Part shown: piece after piece, positions 1-11,100 of the stretch
Layout: every line of letters begins with the position of its first letter
Numbering within the stretch: the first letter of the stretch is position 1
Source: Megalobrama amblycephala
Taxonomy: Eukaryota > Chordata > Actinopteri > Cypriniformes > Xenocyprididae
NCBI RefSeq assembly: GCF_018812025.1
Contig: NC_063054.1
Span: forward strand, 37,594,396-37,658,395
Direction: 5' to 3'
DNA length: 64,000 nt
The notes under the pieces: model-generated
What the model saw: only the letters and a program-made list of their open reading frames with translations
What the model was told of the DNA's origin: nothing
The model's database searches: none
Program-made: the position numbers and the translations under genes

Positions 1-1616
1 CTTTCAGAACTTTCATCTTTTCTCGGGAACCCAAAATGAACAAGACGTCATGTTAGACGTGTTTTCAACAGAAGAAATAAAAGACTCTGTTCCTAAAGTT
101 AAGGCATCATAGACATCCAGAATGCACTGCAACAAGTTCAGAAACAAAAGTATCCAATATGACAGACAGAAACACAAGAGATGTTGGTTATAAATACTTG
201 AAATGAATCAAATACAGAAAAGTATAAGAAAAAAATGTTCAATGTAATTTAAATGAACTGTTTTACCCTGTGCATGAGGTTTTTAACTACTTTATTGAAA
301 TGAAGTCGAGTTTCATTTGAAATCAGTCACTTCTGAGCTTCCATTTCAACAGACAGCAAGAGTTTAAGTGTGTAAATAAACCAATTCTGACACATGCAAC
401 ATGTTTATGATTTAACGTGACAATCAGGAGCTGCATAAAGTCTTATAAAAGAAATTAATTCTATCAACATTGACATGATTAAATAAAGACAGTTTAAACA
501 TGACAAATGTGTCAAATATCGTATAATAACCCTTCCCTCACTCATATATTAAATGACTGATATTTGTACCTTGAAGAACAATCGACTCTTTGTATGAGTA
601 ACAGTTTATTTTTATTATTCCTCAGAAGTCTCTTTGGGGGGGGAAGCACCTTTCAAATGACAGTGCAAATATGTTACAAAACATTTCATCTAAAATTATA
701 GATTATTTTTTACATTTCTGCATTTAGGCACCATTAATTCACACCATCCATCAGTTTTTTTCTTCATGTCTGCGGAAAGATGCATTTAGATGAATCTCAT
801 GAAAACATTTCAAGGTCAAATCAAAGAAAACAGACTTTGGGGTGAAACATGATGTGAGATTCATTTTAATTTCATGACTTAACAGTTTTGTAAGAGTTTC
901 GTGCTGAACAGATGAGTTAAGATGAGTTAAACAGGTGGTTAGTTTGTAGACGGGATTCATTTGAATATCCGGCAGTCGACCACAAACGTAACAGATTTCT
1001 GGGAAAACGTTTGCATTTTCGTGAGTCGTGAATAAAATAAAATTAATTAAAATTAAATTAAATTAAATTAATTAAAATTAAAAATAATTAAATTTAAATT
1101 TAATTTAATAAAATTTAATTACATTTAATGTTGTTCATTTAATATTTAATTTATTTTCATTTATTTTCATTTTAATTAGTTTAATTTAATAAAAAATCCA
1201 CAGTCTAAGCTTTTAATTGCCATAAAATGCAACAGAATTCTGGGAAAGTGTTTGCATTTTGAGTCATAAATAAAATAAAATAAAATAAAATAAAAAAGTT
1301 CAAATGAAATTAAATAAAAAATTGAATGAAATTAAAATAAATTAAAATAAAATACATTATAAAAAATAACGCAACATTAAATAAAATTAAAATTAATAAA
1401 AAATTAAATAAAATTAAAATAAATTATTAAACTAAAAAAAAAAACATTTTATTTAAAATTAAATTAAATTACATTAAAATAAAAAATAACATTAAATTAA
1501 ATAAAAAATCCACAGTCTAGGCTGTTAATTATATTTACACGAATTCTGCTACATGAATTTTACATGCATTTCTGAGTTGAATAGAGTTTCCTGTAGAACT
1601 TGATTCTGATTCCCAT

Positions 1617-1975
1617 ATAATAACAATAATTGTATTTGCAAGTGACAAAATAATAAAATATTAAGTACATGTTGCTAATTTAAAGAGTCAAACTTATAAA
1701 TGTGTGAATATCATTATTTAGATCAAGTGTTTTATCATTTCAAACTGTTGCAATGTCCTTTTTTGTTAAATGTTTTATTTGTAAAGTGTGTTCATGCATA
1801 TTTTTTTTGCAATAAATGCCACTTGTTTTAATATTTCACATCAATGCATTTTATAATGCAATGACATTCAGACATTTTTAAGTGTCTGAACACCTTTAGG
1901 GCTCCTGTATATTCATTCATGAATGTAAAATTGATCTGTTTAGCTTGTGAATGAACATTAATGATGTCTGATTGA
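1617..1975 (+). repeat. Left copy of a segmental duplication flanking IRF coding exon 1
   Basis: This segment matches about 3080-3730 in order and orientation. Shared words include TGTATTTGCAAG, AGTACATGTTGCTA, ACATCAATGCATTT, GACATTCAG and AGTGTCT. The two copies bracket the first coding exon, and homology ends near the exon 2 acceptor (TTGGAT in both). The left copy lacks the transposon found in the right copy, so it preserves an empty insertion site at 1878-1881 (TTAA). Confidence 0.8.
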
Positions 1976-2410
1976 TTGGATTCCCACATATATACAGGAA
2001 AAGACATTGCATGAAACCGTATAAAGCTTCTAAATAATTCTTTAACATTTGCGCCCCAAAAGGAGCAGATAAAAGTGTTGTTATTGTGTGTGTGTTGCTG
2101 AGTAATTGTGGTCCCAGAGGACTCGTGTTCACGTCCAGTCATAACACAAGGACCACGAACACTCACAGGTGCACATCGCCACCAAAACTGCTCCGTCATT
2201 TAACACGGAGGGGAATTTGTGGCTTTAAACTGCTGCTGTCATGTCACGTCTGTGATATTAATAAAATATTTTCAATGGAACAGTGACAAATATAGTAAAA
2301 CCTGCACAAATTGACTCAATAGTGACATAAAGTAGGCGAATTAATGTTATTTCACATTCAATAATGCAAAAAATTTGGGGTTAAACTATAATAGTGCCAC
2401 AAATTATGTT

Positions 2411-2583
2411 GTTTTCCAGCACAAATATCTAAACGTTCTTAAATCAAGATGCATTTACTGGAGAAGCAAAATGACTGAAGATATTAAATCTGGTTTTAAG
2501 CACTATTTCTGATACACTTTTTGCTTTTCAAGTATCTTGATTTAAGAATGTTCAGATATTTTTACTGGAAAACAAGACAAAAA
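2411..2583. repeat. Foldback (inverted repeat) element
   Basis: The left arm starts GTTTTCCAG and runs through AAATATCTAAACGTTCTTAAATCAAGAT. The right arm is its near reverse complement and ends CTGGAAAAC. An A-tract follows at about 2589-2609. It looks like a short non-autonomous element; the family is not identified. Confidence 0.75.
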
Positions 2584-2851
2584 TAGTAAAAAAAAAAAAA
2601 AAAAAAAAAGATTTGCAGTGCGAACTTTCATGACTTTGAGATTGACATCTGTTGGAGAATGGTGATGCTCCACCCATGAATAGGCAAATAATTGAATCTC
2701 AAAACTGAACTACATGAGTTATCAAAACCAAATTCTGCCCAGCCTCTGCTGAACACATCAGCCACTATCACAGCTTATAATAATACAGCATTATTGCACT
2801 ATTTAGTTCATATTCCCACTTTTTGAGTTGCACAGCTGGATCAAACTGAGG

Positions 2852-5800
2852 ATGTCGGGAAGCTCCGGGAACGGGAAGCTGCGTCAGTGGCTGATCGAAC
2901 AGGTGGACACGGGGAAATATCCCGGGTTAGTGTGGGAGGATCGAGAGCGAACCACCTTCCGCATCCCATGGAAACACGCAGGGAAGCAGGACTATAACAG
3001 AGACGAGGACGCGGCGCTCTTCAAGGTGATGAAAGTCACTATATGAGTAACACTGCACAGTGTACACAATAATCAATATTAATCAATAATAACTGTATTT
3101 GCAAGCAACAAAATAATAAAATATGAAGTACATGTTGCTATTAACACTTATAAATGTGTTTAAGTCTTTTTTAATTAAATGTTTTAATTGTAAAGTGTAT
3201 TTGTGCTTTTTTTTTCTTTCTTGTTTTGATATTTTACATCAATGCATTTGACATTCAGCCATTTTTAAAGGTGCAATATGTAAATTTTAGGAGGATCTAT
3301 TGACAGAAATGCAATATAATATACATAACTATGTTTTCTGTGGTGTGTAAAGACCTTATATAATGAACCATTATGTTTTTATTACCTTCCCAGACAGCAA
3401 CATAATATGGCCCAGATCTGGCCCGACACTATGTTGCTGTCAGGGTTAGAATGAGCCATTTCTATCTCATACACCACTTACATGTCGCCATTTTGCGCCG
3501 GCGTGTTTCTACAGTAGCCCTAAATGGACAAACGCGTTTGCTTGACTCACTACGTCTCTGCTGTCTCAGCGACATCTTTGCTTTTCTATATTGCAATTCG
3601 CAATCTCGCTGCTAAGATTTACACACTGCACCTTCAAGTGTCTTTAGGGCTGCTGTATATATTCATACATGAATGCAAATTATTATATAACAGCTTGTAA
3701 ATGAGTGTTAATGACGTCTGGTTTATTGGATCAGGCCTGGGCTCTGTTTAAAGGGAAGTATCGTGAGGGAATAGATAAACCGGATCCTCCCACCTGGAAA
3801 ACGCGTCTCAGGTGCGCGCTGAACAAGAGCAGCGACTTTGAGGAGCTCGTGGGCCGAAGTCAGCTGGACGTATCAGAGCCGTTTAAAGTTTACCGGGTTA
3901 TTCCTGAGGGAACCAAAAGAGGTAAACACTCACATACAAGCATGAACATATATATATATTTGGGTCTCTATATGTCCCATATAGACACACTCACATTACA
4001 TTTAAATAGCCTTTGATATTCGTATGACATAAAATAATAACAAATCATGCTATTAGGGCTGTCAAAATTAACGGATCAATTTTACAAATTTTTTTTTTTC
4101 ACTCACCCTAAACACGCGCACAAGGCCCGGGTATTCTTTACTGTCCGCGTCCGGATGCATCTTGGATGTGTCCGCATCCGCACAGCTTTCAAAGTACACA
4201 ACCGCTGTGATGAATGCGGATGGCGGTTGTACACATGCGCAGTACTATTGACTATATGGGTTGCCTGGTTTTCACAACAAAACCTGTCCAATTGCTACTC
4301 AAAACGAGCCCAGTCATGTTTCATGGGGTTTCCCAGTAAAAATCGCGTTCTGGGGGGAAAAATCTGCATTTTTGGCAAGGTTCACCTGGTAAAATTCGCA
4401 TTCCGGGGGCTAAATATCATGTTATTTGGGGTCGTTTCAACCTGCGGACATGAAAATCAACCTGCGGCAACAGTGAAATAGTAGTCCAATTCTGCGGGAA
4501 AACTACTATTTACTATTTCGTTCCCTCAATTTACTAAAACGCGCGCACGAATTAGTAAATCATGCACAGGAATTAGTAAATCGAGGGAACGAATTAGTAA
4601 ATCGTGCACGAATTAGTAAATCGAGGGAACGAATTAGTAAATTGAGGGAACAAATTAGTAAATCGAGGGAACGAATTAGTAAATCAAAGGAACAAATTAG
4701 TAAATCATGCGCAGAAATTATTAAATCGAGGGAACGAATTAGTAAATCATGCGCACGAATGAGTAAATCGAGGGAACGAATTAGTAAATCATGCGCACGA
4801 ATTAGTAAATCGAGGAACGAATTAGTAAATCATGCGCACGAATTAGTAAATCGAGGGAACGAATTAGTAAATCATGCGCACGAATTAGTAAATCGAGGGA
4901 ACGAATTAGTAAATCATGCGCACGAATTAGTAAATCGAGGGAACGAATTAGTAAATCATGCGCACGAATGAGTAAATCGAGGGAACGAATTAGTAAATCA
5001 TGCGCACGAATTAGTAAATCGAGGGAACGAATTAGTAAATCATGCGCACGAATTAGTAAATCGAAGGAACGAATTAGTAAATTGTGCACACAAATTAGTA
5101 AATCGAGGGAACGAATTAGTAAATCGAGGGAACGAATTAGTAAATCGTGCGCACGAATTAGTAAATCGAGGGAACGAATTAGTAAATCGTGCGCACGAAT
5201 TAGTAAATCGAGGGAACGAATTAGTAAATCGTGCGCACGAATTAGTAAATCGAAGGAACGAATTAGTAAATCGTGCACACGAATTAGTAAATCGAGGGAA
5301 CGAATTAGTAAATCGTGCGCACGAATTAGTAAATCGAAGGAACGAATTAGTAAATCGTGCGCACAAATTAGTAAATCGAGGGAACAAATTAGTAAATCAT
5401 GCGCACGAATTAGTAAATCGAGGGAACAAATTAGTAAATCATGCGCACGAATTAGTAAATCGAAGGAACGAATTAGTAAATCGTGCACAGAATTAGTAAA
5501 TCGAGGGAACAAATTAGTAAATCATGCGCACGAATTAGTAAATCGAGGGAACGAATTAGTAAATCGAGGGAACGAATTAGTAAATCGTGCGCACGAATTA
5601 GTAAATCGAGGGAACAAATTAGTAAATCGTGCACACGAATTAGTAAATCGAGGGAACAAATTAGTAAATCGTGCACACGAATTAGTAAATCAAGGGAACG
5701 AATTAGTAAATCGTGCACACGAATTAGTAAATCAAGGGAACGAATTAGTAAATCGTGCACACAATTAAATTTTTTTTCTTGCATGTCATGTGCAGGGCTC

Positions 5801-6771
5801 CGTATACGCACGTGGTCTGCTCGTGGACATCCGCGAACCCTCCTTATGACGACAATTACATCACGCGGCCGCAGACAGCCGAAGTATACAGCGCGCCAGT
5901 ACCGCACTGGGTTCTCTTTCACGCTTTAACACAGACACACATGCCGATTATTGTTGAGTATCCTTGTAATCAGTCTTAAATGAGTTAAAAAGTTTTAAAT
6001 GAGTTATAAGAACATCAGATGTGTGTCAGATACACGTCTTGTGCGTCAGGTCTTAAAGTGACAGCAGCCTAATAAACCTGCTGCTGTCTGTCATTAAAGG
6101 GGGGTGTCACACACAGTTTCTGCCAATCTCATGTTAATCTGGAGTACCTATAGAGTAGTAAAGCATCCTTCATATCTCAGAAAAGTCTTTAGATACAAAC
6201 GCTGTACAGAGTCTTTCCGAAAACAGCCTATGTGAAGTCCTATGACCTGTGCAGCGCTGCCGACAACTTCCGTAAATCTGAACGTGCGTCGATGGGAGTG
6301 CTCTTGCTCTCTCGCTCTGGTCGACGTGTGCACACGTGCTCTTCCGGGAGAAGTGCCCGTACAAGGAATTCTGACCTTTATGATGTCACACAGCCCCATA
6401 CTCGAAAAAAAGACTGCGAAGTTTTTGCCACAGAAATACTCCATCATACGTCCAACTCGTGTTTTGAAACTTTGGCCATGTTTAGCATGAGAATCCAACT
6501 CTTCAACAGTGTAAATAAGTCAGAATACATGAAATAACATTATATATTTAATGTTAATCAAAGAACAAAGACCAAGAGAAAATCACTCACAGCTCTTGTC
6601 TGAATAACTTCTGTAGCTTTAATAAGGATTCATCTATATATTTTGGTAAAAATCAGAACAATATACAATAAAAAATATAATTTTAATTAAAATTGTAATG
6701 TTAGGCGCAATCAATCACAATTAATTACAGAAAAATGTGCAATTAATTAGTTGATTTTTTTTAATGCATAA

Positions 6772-6807
<36 letters not shown>

Positions 6808-6850
6808 TTATGCATTAAAAAAATCAACTAATTAATTGCACATTTTTCTG

Positions 6851-6932
<82 letters not shown>

Positions 6933-8140
6933 ATTTCTAAAAATGTATATATATTTGTTATTAAAAATTTAAACGAAATAGATAAATATAAAAATATATA
7001 GAAATAAGTATATATGTATATTAAAAATACAAATTAATAAAAAAAAGAAAGAAAAGAAATTCAACTGAATTTAAACTAATTTCTCCTCCATTTCAGGACC
7101 AAAATCATATGAGAAAGTTTCCACAACCTCAGGTCACCATAACTACCCGTTTTATCCGTCATATCAACCTGTGGAGAGTCAGGTAACACAAGCGGACACA
7201 AGTTTCTTGCAGACTACAACTGCCCATGATAATATGAATGAGAGATAAATTGATTCAAAGACAATACTGATCTGTTTCTATGGCCGTCTCTCTGTTCAGG
7301 TGTGTAACTTCCTGTCTGCTGCAGACCGTAGCTGGAGGGACTTCCTGTGTGAGCAGAACTCACTATCAGACATCCACTTCAGCCAGAACTCGCGCTGGGA
7401 CACTGGTATTTACTCTGTGTGTGTGTGTGTGTGTGTGGTCATGTGTTTGTTAAATATATTGTCATATAAAGTGAAAAGAAATGTGTGTGTGTGTGTCCAG
7501 GGTACCAGCTAAGTGGATCTTTCTACAGCTGTAACACATCAGACTCTCCTCCCTCACCGTTCACCCTGGAGACCAGCATGAGATCAGCAGAGGCCATGGC
7601 ACTGTCAGGTACACACTCCCTAGAAACATCTACCTACAAATGCAATGATCTCTTAATAATTGCAGCTCAACTCTAAAGACGTTTTGACCAGTTTTGTCTC
7701 ACCTGTGTCTCTGAATCTCTTCCAGACACACGTCTGCAGGTGACGGTGTTCAGCGGTGAGACTCTGGTTGCAGACGTCACCGTCACGAGTGCCGAGGGCT
7801 GTCGACTGGCTCCTCATGACGACAACTGGAGCTACAGCGGCCAGGGCGGCCCGGAGCTGGTTCCTCTTCCTGGAACGCTGGAGGGGGGCGTTCTGCTCTG
7901 GATGACGCCCGACGGCCTGTACGCCCGATGCTTCTGTCAGAGCCAGGTCTACTGCGACGGGACGCAATCAAACCTGAGCACCAAACTCTGTAAACTAGAG
8001 AGGGAGCAGACCAGCAAACTACTGGACACACAACTCTTCCTGACAGGTTAGAATGAGCAACGACAACCAGTAGAGGCTTTGCTATGTTTCACTCCGCTTG
8101 CACTGGAAAAAGAGCCCCGCCTCTGCCATTAAGCCATGCG

Positions 8141-8171
<31 letters not shown>

Positions 8172-11100
8172 CAGGGTTGGAAATTAACGGGGGCTTGGGG
8201 CAAAAATGAATAAAAATGCTTTCAAAAACCAAGATATGGTGCAAAAAAAGTCTCTGTATAAGTTCTTGTTTTTAATATTTATAAGCCGTATCACTCGAGC
8301 AAAAGTGCTGTTTTCCCGAATATCAGCACATTTGCAAATGTGATATTGATTTTATACAACAATTCAATAAATAAGATAATAGGTTATTGGTATTGACTTA
8401 CATTTTAGACTTAATAATGTCTGTTTTTCCTCTATTTTGTCAAGAAAAATAGTTCCAAACAGTAGAGCCATTGTGCGTCTTTGAGCAACACAGTTTCAGT
8501 TTCTTTACTGAATGAATCCGCATTTTAAACAAATCGTTATAATGAATGACTCGATGACTCATTCAGTCACTTCTGTTTTGTCCCTGAATGAATCAGACAT
8601 TTTGAACGAATCGTTCTAGTGAATGACTCCATGACTCACTCAGTCGCTTCTGCTTTGTCCCTGAATGAATCAGCCATTTTGAATGAATCGTTCTAGTGAA
8701 TGACTCCATGACTCACTCAGTCGCTTCTGCTTTGTCCCTGAATGAATCAGCCATTTTGAACGAATCGTTCTAATGAATGACTCGACGACTCATTCAGTCG
8801 CTTCTGCTTTGTCCCTGAATGAATCAGCCGTTTTGAATGAATCGTTCTAGTGAATGACTCCATGACTCACTCAGTCGCTTCTGCTTTGTCCCTGAATGAA
8901 TCAGCCATTTTGAACGAATCGTTCTAATGAATGACTCGACGACTCATTCAGTCGCTTCTGCTTTGTCCCTGAATGAATCAGGCGTTTTGAATGAATCATT
9001 CTAGTGAATGACTCAATGACTCACTCAGTTGCTTCTGTTTTGTCCCTGAATGAATCAGCCATTTTGAATGAATCGTTCTAGTGAATGACTCCATGACTCA
9101 CTCAGTCGCTTCTGCTTTGTCCCTGAATGAATCAGCCATTTTGAACGAATCGTTCTAATGAATGACTCGACGACTCATTCAGTCGCTTCTGCTTTGTCCC
9201 TGAATGAATCAGCCGTTTTGAATGAACCGTTCGAGTGAATGACTCAATGACTCACTCAGTTGCTTCTGTTTTGTCCCTGAATGAATCAGGCGTTTTGAAT
9301 GAATCATTCTAGTGAATGACTCAATGACTCACTCAGTTGCTTCTGTTTTGTCCCTGAATGAATCAGGCGTTTTGAATGAATCGTTCTAGTGAATGACTCA
9401 ACGACTCACTCAGTTGCTTCTGTTTTGTCCCTGAATGAATCAGGCGTTTTGAATGAATCGTTCTAGTGAATGACTCCATGACTCACTCAGTCGCTTCTGC
9501 TTTGTCCCTGAATGAATCAGCCATTTTGAACGAATCGTTCTAATGAATGACTCGACGACTCATTCAGTCGCTTCTGCTTTGTCCCTGAATGAATCAGCCG
9601 TTTTGAATGAACCGTTCGAGTGAATGACTCAATGACTCACTCAGTTGCTTCTGTTTTGTCCCTGAATGAATCAGGCGTTTTGAATGAATCATTCTAGTGA
9701 ATGACTCAATGACTCACTCAGTTGCTTCTGTTTTGTCCCTGAATGAATCAGGCGTTTTGAATGAATCGTTCTAGTGAATGACTCAACGACTCACTCAGTT
9801 GCTTCTGTTTTGTCCCTGAATGAATCAGCCGTTTTGAATGAATCGTTCGAGTGAATGACTCAATGACTCACTCAGTCGCTTCTGCTTTGTCCCTGAATGA
9901 ATCAGGCGTTTTGAATGAATCGTTCTAGTGAATGACTCCATGACTCACTCAGTCGCTTCTGCTTTGTCCCTGAATGAATCAGCCATTTTGAACGAATCGT
10001 TCTAATGAATGACTCAATGACTCATTCAGTCACTTCTGCTTTGTCCCTGAATGAATCAGCCGTTTTGAATGAACCGTTCGAGTGAATGACTCAATGACTC
10101 ACTCAGTTGCTTCTGTTTTGTCCCTGAATGAATCAGACATTTTGAATGAATCGTTCTAGTGAATGACTCCATGACTCACTCAGTCGCTTCTGCTTTGTCC
10201 CTGAATGAATCAGCCATTTTGAACGAATCGTTCTAATGAATGACTCGACGACTCATTCAGTCGCTTCTGCTTTGTCCCTGAATGAATCAGCCGTTTTGAA
10301 TGAACCGTTCGAGTGAATGACTCAATGACTCACTCAGTTGCTTCTGTTTTGTCCCTGAATGAATCAGGCATTTTGAATGAATCGTTCTAGTGAATGACTC
10401 AACGACTCACTCAGTTGCTTCTGTTTTGTCCCTGAATGAATCAGCCGTTTTGAATGAACCGTTCGAGTGAATGACTCAATGACTCACTCAGTCGCTTCTG
10501 CTTTGTCCCTGAATGAATCAGGCGTTTTGAATGAATCGTTCTAGTGAATGACTCCATGACTCACTCAGTCGCTTCTGCTTTGTCCCTGAATGAATCAGCC
10601 ATTTTGAATGAATCGTTCTAATGAATGACTCGACGACTCATTCAGTCGCTTCTGCTTTGTCCCTGAATGAATCAGCCGTTTTGAATGAACCGTTCGAGTG
10701 AATGACTCAATGACTCACTCAGTTGCTTCTGTTTTGTCCCTGAATGAATCAGGCGTTTTGAATGAATCATTCTAGTGAATGACTCAATGACTCACTCAGT
10801 TGCTTCTGTTTTGTCCCTGAATGAATCAGGCGTTTTGAATGAATCGTTCTAGTGAATGACTCAACGACTCACTCAGTTGCTTCTGTTTTGTCCCTGAATG
10901 AATCAGCCGTTTTGAATGAATCGTTCGAGTGAATGACTCAATGACTCACTCAGTCGCTTCTTCTTTGTCCCTGAATGAATCAGGCGTTTTGAATGAATCG
11001 TTCTAGTGAATGACTCCATGACTCACTCAGTCGCTTCTGCTTTGTCCCTGAATGAATCAGCCATTTTGAACGAATCGTTCTAATGAATGACTCAATGACT

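Larger units (their letters stand above)
1..2851. other. Upstream non-coding region of the IRF gene
   Basis: No exon is recognisable here; short ORFs show no domain and no consistent splice context. The stretch holds an AT-rich low-complexity block (about 1030-1510, TTAAA/AATAAA-like words) in which a segment around 986-1030 recurs near 1230-1275. It also holds one copy of a duplicated segment (about 1617-1975), a foldback element (2411-2583) and an A-tract (about 2589-2609). A non-coding first exon of the IRF gene could lie here or further left, but nothing in the sequence fixes it. Confidence 0.6.

Noticed and set aside
751..2286. Short ORFs upstream of the IRF gene
   Set aside because: No domain, no homology I recognise and no splice support; they fall partly in duplicated non-coding DNA.
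2828..2851. Upstream in-frame extension of the IRF start (non-ATG)
   Set aside because: It would need a TTG start; the ATG at 2852 has a favourable context and a likely acceptor lies between the two.
4547..5766. CRISPR-like regularity of the 21-bp array
   Set aside because: There are no unique spacers between the repeats, and the window is plainly vertebrate.
4642..5929. Long overlapping ORFs on both strands of Ser-Lys-Arg or Leu-Leu-Ile repeats
   Set aside because: They are products of a 21-bp tandem repeat whose period is a multiple of three, so all frames lacking a stop stay open. There is no splice or start context and both strands are equally open.
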